From JALYUA01 sp038229875 (GTDB lineage Bacteria; Acidobacteriota; Thermoanaerobaculia; UBA5066; Gp7-AA6), in contig JBBROA010000169.1 of the NCBI GenBank assembly GCA_038229875.1, positions 1-6,888 of the forward strand: a DNA stretch of 6,888 bases. Reading direction: 5' to 3'. Both the position numbers and the translations under genes were made by a program. Position 1 is the first letter of the stretch; the number at the start of each line of letters is the position of its first letter. Below, one piece after another: positions 1 to 5,626 of the stretch. Below the pieces are notes generated by a model, which did not search any database, had not been told where the DNA came from, and saw nothing but the letters and a program-made list of their open reading frames with translations.

Positions 1-203
1 ACGTGGATTTCTACTCCGCTTCCGTTTACGCGATGCTCGGCATTCCGGCGGACCTCTTCACGCCCATCTTCGCCGTCTCGCGGATTTCCGGCTGGACCGC
101 CCACGTCCTAGAGCAGTACGCCCACAACCGGCTCATCCGACCCCGCGCGGATTACACCGGCCCCGCGTACCCGCAGCCCTGGGTCCCGCTCGAGAACCGG
201 TAA
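1..203 (+). CDS. gltA: Citrate synthase, C-terminal fragment (5' end outside window)
   Basis: This is the last 66 codons of a citrate synthase, which condenses acetyl-CoA and oxaloacetate to citrate in the TCA cycle. The fragment opens with VDFYSASVY, the conserved segment carrying the catalytic aspartate (codon at 6-8; equivalent to Asp362 of the E. coli enzyme). It continues with LGIP, DLFTPIFAVSR and SGWTAHVLEQ, then ends with the family's usual RPRADYTGP. The GTG at position 3 codes for valine inside the gene and is not a start. The two bases before it (AC) fit an Asn codon, giving the expected NVDFY. The protein stops at a TAA, close to the normal family end. A 2-methylcitrate synthase cannot be fully excluded from this fragment. 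The gene converges with the minus-strand oxidoreductase and shows no link to it. Confidence 0.95.
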   Translation, partial: VDFYSASVYAMLGIPADLFTPIFAVSRISGWTAHVLEQYAHNRLIRPRADYTGPAYPQPWVPLENR

Positions 204-205
204 GT

Positions 206-233
206 AAAAACCCGGCGATCCCCTGGCGATCGC
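206..233 (-). terminator. Weak candidate intrinsic terminator of the minus-strand operon
   Basis: Read on the minus strand, a 6-bp perfect stem (GCGATC at 233-228 with GATCGC at 220-215) has a 7-base loop. It is followed by CGGG and then five T residues (210-206). It lies about 40 bases past the oxidoreductase stop, in the 70-base gap between convergent genes. The stem is short and not GC-rich, and four bases separate it from the T run, so the call is weak. A second small hairpin (CCGGT at 266-270, ACCGG at 276-280) overlaps the oxidoreductase stop codon but has no T run. Confidence 0.3.
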
Positions 234-273
234 GGACGATCCGATCCTGATCGAGGGTAGGTGTTCCGGTCGA

Positions 274-1704
274 TCACCGGCGGTTGAAGGCGTAGAGGAA
301 TCCGAAGATCTTCTTTGCGATGGGTGTCAGGCGGGTCTTCTGCCGTTGGTCCGCGACTTTGCGGGCGATCTCGGAGAACGTCGGGTAGGAATGGATGGTA
401 CGACCGATCCCGCTCAGCCCGGTGCCGGTCTTCATCGCCAGCACGAACTCGGCGAGCAGGTCACCAGCGCGCTCGCTGACGATCGTGACTCCGATGATGC
501 GGTCTGTCCCCTTCCGCGTCAGCACTTTCGCGAAGCCGATTTCTTCGCTTTCGAGCACGGCCCGGTCGATTTCCGCCACAGGCTGAGTGAAGACGTCGTA
601 CTCGATCCCTTTCGCGCGCGCGTCGGTTTCGTTCCATCCGACGCGCGCCACCTCCGGCGAGGTGTACGTGCACCAGGGGACGATCGCGTCGTCGCATTTC
701 GCCTGGAGCCACGGAAAGAGAATGTTCCGGACCACGGTGCGGGCGTGAAGGTCCGCGACATGAGTGAAACGATAAGGCCCCACTACGTCTCCGGCCGCGT
801 AGATGTGCGGCTGTGAAGTTTGCAGGTGTCGGTTGACGGTCACTCCGTCTTTCGAGGAACGAACTCCGGCGGATTCCAGGTCGAGACCCTCCACGTTCGG
901 CGCGCGGCCGGCGGCCACGAGCACGGCGTCGCATGTGATCGACCGATCCTCTCCCCCGTCACCGCCGTCGATCGAGAGAACGATTGAGCCGTTTTTCGAA
1001 GTGGCCGCTCGAACGCTCGCCCCCGCCAGAATGGTGGCTCCGTCGGCTTCGAGTTGCCGTCGAATGACTCCAGCGGCATCCGGGTCTTCCTTCTCCAGGA
1101 TCTGAGGTGACCGCTGGACAAGCGTCACGCGAATCCCGAGGCGGGCGAATGCCTGTCCGAGCTCGCAGCCGATCGGTCCCCCTCCCAGGATCGCCAGCCG
1201 GTCCGGCTTCTCGACCAGCTTGTCGAACACCGTCTCGTTCGTGAAATAGCCGACGTCCTCCAGACCCTCGATCGGAGGAACCGTCGGCCGGCTTCCCGTG
1301 GCGATCACAAAGTTGCGGGCCTTCAGCGTCGCCGTTCCGACGCGCACCTCCTGGGGCGAGAGAAATTTCGCCGGGCCGCGAAACACGTCGATCCCCAACT
1401 TTTCGAACCGCTCCTGGGAATCGTTCGGCGCGAGAGCGGCGCGACGCTCGCGCATGCGCGCCATGACCCCCTCGAATCGGAAAGCCGGCGTGGTGGTGTC
1501 GAGCCCCCACTCCTCCGCCCGCCGAATGTGGTCGATCAGCCGGGTGGAAGAAATCAACGCCTTCGAAGGCACGCACCCGGTGTTCAGGCATTCGCCGCCC
1601 ATTTCGCCACGCTCGATCAGAGCGACTCGGCCACCGAGGCCCCGGGTACCCGCGGCCGTGACGAGCCCTGCGGTTCCCGCTCCGATGACAACGACATTGT
1701 AAAT
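274..1704 (-). CDS. FAD-dependent pyridine nucleotide-disulfide oxidoreductase (class I, mercuric reductase/lipoamide dehydrogenase-like)
   Basis: A 476-residue flavoprotein of the lipoamide dehydrogenase/glutathione reductase/mercuric reductase superfamily. It is expected to use NAD(P)H, FAD and a redox-active disulfide. Domains in order: FAD-binding VVVIGAGTAG (about residues 4-13); redox disulfide GGECLNTGCVPSK with Cys39 and Cys44; ATGS near 135; NAD(P)-binding GGGPIGCELG near 174; second FAD motif AAGD near 303; C-terminal dimerisation domain with HSYPTFSE at 438-445. The catalytic His of lipoamide dehydrogenases (HPTLSE type) is Tyr440 here, and the C-terminal Cys pair of MerA is absent, so neither activity can be assumed. 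Start choice: ATT at 1704-1702 with a GAGG site 6 bases upstream. The first standard start, ATG at 1602, would delete the FAD motif. No ATG, GTG or TTG lies in frame between the upstream TAG and 1602. It lies downstream of a DUF547 lipoprotein gene across a 104-base gap. Confidence 0.93.
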   Translation of the reverse strand: MYNVVVIGAGTAGLVTAAGTRGLGGRVALIERGEMGGECLNTGCVPSKALISSTRLIDHIRRAEEWGLDTTTPAFRFEGVMARMRERRAALAPNDSQERFEKLGIDVFRGPAKFLSPQEVRVGTATLKARNFVIATGSRPTVPPIEGLEDVGYFTNETVFDKLVEKPDRLAILGGGPIGCELGQAFARLGIRVTLVQRSPQILEKEDPDAAGVIRRQLEADGATILAGASVRAATSKNGSIVLSIDGGDGGEDRSITCDAVLVAAGRAPNVEGLDLESAGVRSSKDGVTVNRHLQTSQPHIYAAGDVVGPYRFTHVADLHARTVVRNILFPWLQAKCDDAIVPWCTYTSPEVARVGWNETDARAKGIEYDVFTQPVAEIDRAVLESEEIGFAKVLTRKGTDRIIGVTIVSERAGDLLAEFVLAMKTGTGLSGIGRTIHSYPTFSEIARKVADQRQKTRLTPIAKKIFGFLYAFNRR

Positions 1705-1714
1705 AGTAGACCTC
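1705..1714 (-). promoter_or_regulatory. Ribosome binding site supporting an ATT start
   Basis: On the minus strand, GAGGT (1714-1710) precedes ATT (1704-1702) by five bases, a normal Shine-Dalgarno distance. This site decides the start of the oxidoreductase, because the reading frame from the ATT gives MYNVVVIGAG, the expected N-terminus for this family. The ATG at 1697-1695 is out of frame and yields an unrelated reading frame. Confidence 0.6.
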
Positions 1715-1808
1715 GGTCCTGGACGAAGAGTGCGTTGGCGATCCCGCTATTTCCGGCCCGGGACAGGTGAGGACGGCGCCTGACCACCTCACAACCGTCC
1801 GCCGGAGG

Positions 1809-2609
1809 CTACTTCGATGCCTTGTTGAGTTTCCAGTCGTAAGGGATGAACTCGACTTTCCAATCGCCCGGGATCTTCTCGTTACGATACTGGTTGGCGT
1901 ATGCGATGAGCGACGGCGCCTTCTTCAGGAAGTCCTTCTCATAGAACTGGAGAATCGACGAGAGCCGCACGGTCTTCTTTGCGGGCTCGAGAGAGACGTT
2001 GCGCTCTTCCGCGAAGAAATACCTCGCGTCGCGAGCGAACGTCGCATCCAGGGTGTCGCCCTGAAACGGCTCCCGGGGCAGGCGCGGACAGCTCTTCGCC
2101 ATGCAGTTGAGCGCGAAGTGGACTCGGGGATCGCCGATCGGACGGATCGTCGAGTTCTCGAGGCCGTAGAGGGAGACGTACCGCCCGCCCATTTCGAATC
2201 GAGTCGTGTAGAAGAACGTCTTCTTCACTTTGTCGATGTCGCCCGGAAAGTTCGAATGGATCACGTTGTAGATCGCAATCGCGTTGTAAGCATTGACGTA
2301 GTAAGCGAGCTTGGATTCGTTTGTCCGAAAGGAGTCCGGACTGGAGTCGGGGCTCATCCGAGCGACCCAGGCGAGATACGTTCCGAGGTCGGAAGGGTCT
2401 TTCGCGATGGCGGCGAAGTCGATCTGTCCCTTGTCGTTGACGTGTTTCGAGAGTACGCGCGCCCAGGCTTTATCGGGCGACTCGGCATTCTCCCGGACGG
2501 CGGACGAAGGCGGCGGGATATGCGTCGCGCACGCCGGCACGAGAAGGCACGCGAGGACGAAGAATCGAGCGGTGTGTTTCAACATGAAACGACCCAGTGC
2601 AATCGCCAT
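1809..2609 (-). CDS. DUF547 lipoprotein (copy 1)
   Basis: A 266-residue predicted lipoprotein of the DUF547 family (function unknown). The N-terminus has basic residues, a hydrophobic run FFVLACLLVPAC and a lipobox-like VPAC with Cys27 as the likely lipidated residue. Proline at -2 is unusual. The mature domain has the family landmarks: AWARVLSKHVNDKGQIDF (49-66), YYVNAYNA (103-110), GGRYVSLYGLEN (141-152), HFALNCMAKSCPRL (164-177) and a C-terminal YDWKLN (257-262). His164, Cys169 and Cys174 form H-x4-C-x4-C, also present in the second copy. Start: ATG at 2609, with a weak ACAGG upstream. An in-frame ATG at 2585 (MLKHTARFF) would give a more compact signal peptide but has no clear ribosome site. 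It is the first gene of the minus-strand pair. By the E. coli +2 rule, alanine after the cysteine would favour the outer membrane. Confidence 0.92.
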   Translation of the reverse strand: MAIALGRFMLKHTARFFVLACLLVPACATHIPPPSSAVRENAESPDKAWARVLSKHVNDKGQIDFAAIAKDPSDLGTYLAWVARMSPDSSPDSFRTNESKLAYYVNAYNAIAIYNVIHSNFPGDIDKVKKTFFYTTRFEMGGRYVSLYGLENSTIRPIGDPRVHFALNCMAKSCPRLPREPFQGDTLDATFARDARYFFAEERNVSLEPAKKTVRLSSILQFYEKDFLKKAPSLIAYANQYRNEKIPGDWKVEFIPYDWKLNKASK

Positions 2610-2617
2610 ACCGTGGG

Positions 2618-2676
2618 CCTGTCACGAGCCCGAGGGAGGAAGATGGATCCAACACACACCGCGCGCTCGTAACAGG
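2618..2676. promoter_or_regulatory. Inverted repeat in the divergent control region (candidate operator or mRNA stem)
   Basis: CCTGTCACGAGC (2618-2629) and GCTCGTAACAGG (2665-2676) are inverted copies that pair at 11 of 12 positions, with a 35-base spacer. Read outward, each arm is GCTCGTRACAGG and ends 8 bases (minus strand, ATG at 2609) or 9 bases (plus strand, GTG at 2686) before a start codon. The ACAGG end overlaps the ribosome-binding sequence of each gene. It could be a pair of operator half-sites serving both operons, or a stem in either transcript that masks the ribosome site. I see no convincing -35/-10 pair in this interval. Confidence 0.5.
2643..2672 (+). other. Candidate 9-codon leader ORF upstream of the TVP38 gene
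   Basis: ATG at 2643 follows a purine-rich GAGGGAGGAAG (2632-2642), one of the best Shine-Dalgarno-like sequences in the window. It opens a frame encoding MDPTHTARS and ends at TAA (2670-2672). The whole ORF lies in the loop and right arm of the inverted repeat, and its stop codon is 2 bases before the AGGGGAG ribosome site of the TVP38 gene. Translation could therefore open the stem and expose that site. It is too short to show coding bias, so it remains a candidate only. Confidence 0.25.
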
Positions 2677-2685
2677 GGAGATGTT

Positions 2686-3462
2686 GTGTTCGCCCCTCTC
2701 GTCCCGGAGCCCCGCGTGAGCGGCCGTTCGGGCGCGAAACGCAAAGGTTCGGTCCAGGCGACCCGGACCCGCAAGAGCGGATGGTCCCCCGTGTGGAAAT
2801 GGGTCGGCGCGGGTGTGGCCATCGCGGCTCTCTTCGCGGCCTGGCGGATTCTGCCCATCGCCGAGTGGATCCGCGCGTTTCAAGGTTGGATCGACGGCAT
2901 GGGCGTCATGGGAGGGGTGGTGTTCGGAGCCGCCTACGTGGTCGCGGCGCTGCTCTTTGTGCCCGGAGCGGCTCTTACACTGGCGGCAGGGCTGACGTTT
3001 GGCATCGTCTGGGGCACCGTCATCGTCTCCGTCGCCTCTACCGCGGCGGCCGCGCTCGCGTTCCTGATCGCCCGGTACGCGGCTCGGGAGCGCGCGCAGA
3101 AGCTCGCCAGCGGCAACGCGCGGTTCGCGGCCATCGACCAGGCGATCGGGGAGAACGGCTGGAAAGTCGTCGGGCTGCTGCGCCTCTCGCCGATTGTGCC
3201 CTTCAGCCTCTCCAACTATCTCTACGGCCTGACCGCCGTGCGTTTTCTGCCTTATATCGTCGCGAGCTGGATCGGAATGCTCCCGGGGACGATTCTTTAC
3301 GTCGCGATTGGGGCGGCGGGGCACGGCTCGAGCCAGGGAAAGAGTCCCGTCCAGTGGGTGTTCCTCGGCGCGGGCGTGCTCGCGACGGCGGCTGTCACCG
3401 TGTGGCTCGCGCGGATCGCCCGCAAGGAACTCAAGAAGAAGAAAGTGAGGCCGAATCGATGA
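2686..3462 (+). CDS. TVP38/TMEM64 (SNARE-associated/DedA-like) membrane protein
   Basis: A 258-residue multi-pass inner-membrane protein of the TVP38/TMEM64 family, related to DedA. Family members are implicated in lipid scrambling or small-molecule transport. A basic, presumably cytoplasmic N-terminal tail (about residues 12-34) is followed by hydrophobic segments near 36-55, 74-96, 102-128, 160-205 and 222-243. The family signatures are clear: FVPGAALTLAAGLTFG (91-106) and LLRLSPIVPFSLSNYLYG (164-181), with the expected R-x-SP-x-x-PF and NY-x-x-G pattern. The C-terminus is strongly basic (RKELKKKK). Start: GTG at 2686 with AGGGGAG five bases upstream. GTG at 2716 (MSGRSGAKRK), with CGGAG six bases upstream, is a real alternative, giving 248 residues. 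The frame is open further upstream, but there it runs antisense to the DUF547 gene. The stop overlaps the next start as ATGA. Confidence 0.93.
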   Translation: MFAPLVPEPRVSGRSGAKRKGSVQATRTRKSGWSPVWKWVGAGVAIAALFAAWRILPIAEWIRAFQGWIDGMGVMGGVVFGAAYVVAALLFVPGAALTLAAGLTFGIVWGTVIVSVASTAAAALAFLIARYAARERAQKLASGNARFAAIDQAIGENGWKVVGLLRLSPIVPFSLSNYLYGLTAVRFLPYIVASWIGMLPGTILYVAIGAAGHGSSQGKSPVQWVFLGAGVLATAAVTVWLARIARKELKKKKVRPNR

Positions 3463-4367
3463 CCTTCCAGAAGTCACCCATGAAGTCCTCGGGGCGGCAT
3501 GGCGCGATCGCGATCGTTCTTCTCGCGGCGTTCCTCGCCGGCTGCGCGAACAAGAAGCAGGACGCCGACAAGGACAAGGACAAGGACAAAGGCAAAGATC
3601 AGAAGGCGCATGCCGTATCGATCAACGCCGAGATCAGCAGCGCTCCCTGGGCGAGGCTTCTCGAGAAATACGTCGATGAGAAGGGAATGATCGACTATGG
3701 GCGCTGGAAAAACGATTCCACCGACCGGGACGCCCTTCGGCGATACGTCGAAGCGATCGGCCGCAAGCCAAACCCCGCAGCCGGAGGCGTCGAGAGGATC
3801 TCCGCGCTCGCAAACGCGTACAACGCGCTGACGGTCTCATGGATGCTCGAGAATTATCCGACCTCGAGCATCCGCGGGACGAAGCATGCGTTCACCGAGA
3901 AGAGGTTCACCGTGGGCGGCGAGAAGGTTTCCCTCGACGACATCGAGAAAAACAGCCTGGCCTCGATCGGGGGATATCGCATCCACGCGCTCATCTCGTG
4001 CGCGTCCCGCTCCTGCCCCCCGCTCGCGCGCGAAGCCTTCGGCGCCGCGAAGATCGAGGACCAGATGAACCACCGCATGGCCGCGTGGCTGGCCCGCGAG
4101 GATCTCAACACGTTCAAGGCCGACGAAAAGAAGGTCGAGATTTCCCGGGTCTTCGAGTGGGCCGCGGGGGACTTCGACAAGGCCGGAGGAGCCCAGACGG
4201 TCCTCGCCCGCCACGCGCCGCAGAGGTATCGCGAGTTTCTGAAAGGAAAGGACTACCAGATCTCCTACAAAACCTACGACTGGGGTTTGAACGATCAGGG
4301 CGGCGAGGGACGCCATTACTCCCGGATTCGTCAGGGCATAGACGCTTTGCGCGATCGGTTGCGCTGA
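3459..4367 (+). CDS. DUF547 lipoprotein (copy 2) with a Lys/Asp linker
   Basis: A 302-residue predicted lipoprotein of the DUF547 family (function unknown). The signal peptide is AIAIVLLAAFLAGC with a textbook LAGC lipobox, Cys29 being the lipidated residue. A low-complexity tether rich in alternating Asp and Lys (about 35-49) leads to the domain: WARLLEKYVDEKGMIDY (64-80), NAYNA (119-123), RFTVGGEKVSLDDIE (149-163), HALISCASRSCPPL (176-189), DFD (238-240) and YDWGLND (273-279). His176, Cys181 and Cys186 have the same spacing as in copy 1. About 23 residues follow the usual YDW-x-LN end. Start: ATG 3459, overlapping the TVP38 stop by ATGA, with GAGG eight bases upstream; ATG 3480 is less likely. 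The two copies share family motifs but diverge elsewhere, so this is not a recent duplication. Confidence 0.92.
   Translation: MTFQKSPMKSSGRHGAIAIVLLAAFLAGCANKKQDADKDKDKDKGKDQKAHAVSINAEISSAPWARLLEKYVDEKGMIDYGRWKNDSTDRDALRRYVEAIGRKPNPAAGGVERISALANAYNALTVSWMLENYPTSSIRGTKHAFTEKRFTVGGEKVSLDDIEKNSLASIGGYRIHALISCASRSCPPLAREAFGAAKIEDQMNHRMAAWLAREDLNTFKADEKKVEISRVFEWAAGDFDKAGGAQTVLARHAPQRYREFLKGKDYQISYKTYDWGLNDQGGEGRHYSRIRQGIDALRDRLR
3567..3590 (+). repeat. Short hexanucleotide repeat encoding Asp-Lys
   Basis: GACAAG is repeated three times in tandem (3567-3584), followed by the variant GACAAA (3585-3590) and then GGCAAA. Each unit encodes Asp-Lys in the linker of the second DUF547 lipoprotein, so a unit gained or lost keeps the frame and only changes tether length. 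Confidence 0.85.
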
Positions 4368-4368
4368 G

Positions 4369-5430
4369 ATGAAGCCCGACGACCAGAACGGAAATCTACC
4401 GACTGCGGAACGCCCGTTCCGGGTCCTCGTCCTCTCGGGCTCCGGACGCCGCGAGTACAACTGCCCCGGCGTCGATTCCAAGTCGAGAGCCCTCATGCTT
4501 CGGATGGCGGACCGGCTTCCCCCGGAGTGGGAGATCGACTACGAGGACCTGGGCAACGTCTACGGACGCTCCAGGATCCAGGGCTGCAACGCGTGCGTCT
4601 CTACGTCCATGGCGCTCTGTGTCTGGCCCTGCAACTGCTACGAGAAGAACAACTCGAAGGAACCCGACCTGATGTGGGACCTCGACCTCTACGCCCGGCT
4701 CGACCTCGCGGATGCCTGGGCGGTGATTGGACCCGCCAACTGGTACGGGCCCACGAGCAACCTGAAGCTGATGTTCGACCGGCTCGTGTGCATGGACGGG
4801 GGAAACCCTCGCGAAGACCTGATCGAGCACAAGAACCCGGAGCTCGCCATGAAGCTGGAGCACTCGCCGGAGTGGGAGAAGCTCTCGCAGCGGCACCTCG
4901 AGGGCCGCACCGCCGCATTCTTCTGTTATGGCGACGGCGGGGGCGACGAGCTCGACAGCGACGGCCGGCCCCGGAAGTTGCGGCACCCGGAGTGGTTCGA
5001 TCCCTCGGGAGAGCCAGGCGACGACCGCGACCTCTACGCTCCCCTCGTATGGCAGTGCCGCTACAGCGGAATCGAAGTCCCCGACGCGCTCTGGGCTTAC
5101 CAACTCTTCGGCCACGGAAAGAAATACAGCGACAATCAGGCCGAGAACATGGACCGCGAAAACGTCTACGACCCCTTCGATGCCTGGACCGACCGGTTCA
5201 TCCAGCACGTCGCGGCCAAGGGCAAGGTCGAACCGGGCGAGCACCGCGCCTTCGGATACGAGGCGCCGGGACACCGCGTCGCGGACTGGAAGCTCAAGTG
5301 GCGGGAGGTGCAGCTTTCCTCCGGCCACGCCCCCGCCGGTTCTTCTCCGGAGAGCCAGCAGCGACTCGGGCTCAATCGGGACGCGACCTGGAAGCCCGCC
5401 AGATCCGAAGGGGAGAAGCTCCGCGACTAG
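4369..5430 (+). CDS. Flavodoxin-like NAD(P)H-dependent oxidoreductase with a five-cysteine cluster
   Basis: A 353-residue protein whose first half resembles the NADPH-dependent FMN reductase/flavodoxin-like superfamily. It has a first beta strand and phosphate loop VLVLSGSGRRE (19-29), a serine-containing SKSRAL (37-42), and a flavin-contacting WAVIGPANWYGPTSNLKLMF (117-136). FMN is the likely cofactor. After strand two is a cysteine cluster: Cys73, Cys76, Cys84, Cys88 and Cys90 (C-x2-C-x7-C-x3-C-x-C). It recalls the cysteine motif of iron-sulfur flavoproteins, though the spacing differs from the C-x2-C-x2-C-x4-7-C I know. At 353 residues it is much longer than a typical 180-220-residue family member; the second half holds FCYGDGGGDE and a charged C-terminal region I do not recognise. 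No signal peptide or membrane segment is seen, so it should be cytoplasmic. It starts one base after the DUF547 stop, without a strong ribosome site, which suggests translational coupling. Confidence 0.85.
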   Translation: MKPDDQNGNLPTAERPFRVLVLSGSGRREYNCPGVDSKSRALMLRMADRLPPEWEIDYEDLGNVYGRSRIQGCNACVSTSMALCVWPCNCYEKNNSKEPDLMWDLDLYARLDLADAWAVIGPANWYGPTSNLKLMFDRLVCMDGGNPREDLIEHKNPELAMKLEHSPEWEKLSQRHLEGRTAAFFCYGDGGGDELDSDGRPRKLRHPEWFDPSGEPGDDRDLYAPLVWQCRYSGIEVPDALWAYQLFGHGKKYSDNQAENMDRENVYDPFDAWTDRFIQHVAAKGKVEPGEHRAFGYEAPGHRVADWKLKWREVQLSSGHAPAGSSPESQQRLGLNRDATWKPARSEGEKLRD

Positions 5431-5626
5431 TTACCGTTCGCCGAGTGCTCGGAGGGATTGATCGGCCGCGCTTGTCACAGGAGCCGCGGTTCGAGAGGAT
5501 CGACGCGGTCCTTGTCTCTTCCTCTGGCTGCCACTGCCCTTCGGCGTCTTTGATACTTCCCGGCCGGACCATGTCCTCGCGCCGAGGCAGACCGTGGAGG
5601 GTCGAGAGCGCACTAGACTGTTTGCG
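5431..5626. other. Intergenic gap without a supportable gene
   Basis: This gap separates the TVP38-DUF547-flavoprotein operon from the DUF1697-GNAT operon. A tiny hairpin (CCGA at 5441-5444, TCGG at 5449-5452, loop GTGC) follows the flavoprotein stop but lacks a T run. GCGCTTGTCACAGG at 5468-5481 matches 12 of 14 bases of the right arm of the divergent-region repeat. No tRNA, convincing -35/-10 pair or recognisable small protein was found on either strand. A promoter for the downstream operon presumably lies here. Confidence 0.4.

Noticed and set aside
274..1602. Oxidoreductase starting at ATG 1602 (442 residues)
   Set aside because: This start removes the VVVIGAGTAG FAD motif that is encoded in frame just upstream, next to a good ribosome site; the longer form from ATT 1704 fits the family.
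274..1704. Mercuric reductase (merA) or lipoamide dehydrogenase (lpd)
   Set aside because: There is no C-terminal Cys pair or HMA domain, no mer genes nearby, the lipoamide dehydrogenase catalytic His is Tyr, and no 2-oxoacid dehydrogenase genes are adjacent.
1767..1792. Stem-loop GTGAGG/CCTCAC between the DUF547 and oxidoreductase genes as a terminator
   Set aside because: A 6-bp stem with a 14-base loop and no T run on either strand; an alternative GGACGG/CCGTCC pairing competes. Not enough for a call.
1767..2672. Long plus-strand frame (301 codons) opposite the DUF547 gene
   Set aside because: It is the antisense shadow of a well-supported gene in GC-rich DNA, with Arg/Val/Glu-biased composition and no motif. 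Only its last nine codons are noted, as a separate leader candidate.
2470..3477. Long minus-strand frame (335 codons) opposite the TVP38 gene
   Set aside because: Arg/His/Asp-rich low-complexity translation without motifs; an antisense shadow of a clear membrane protein gene.
4396..5328. Long minus-strand frame (310 codons) opposite the flavodoxin-like gene
   Set aside because: Val/Glu/Leu-biased translation is the typical mirror of a GC3-rich gene; no family resemblance.
5472..5500. Promoter with TTGTCA as -35 and GAGGAT 17 bases later as -10
   Set aside because: The -10 matches only about half of the consensus, and such matches are expected by chance; it is also unclear which sigma consensus applies.
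5485..5510. GGTTCGAGAGGATCGAC as a tRNA T-arm remnant
   Set aside because: No acceptor, D or anticodon arms can be built around it and no CCA end follows.
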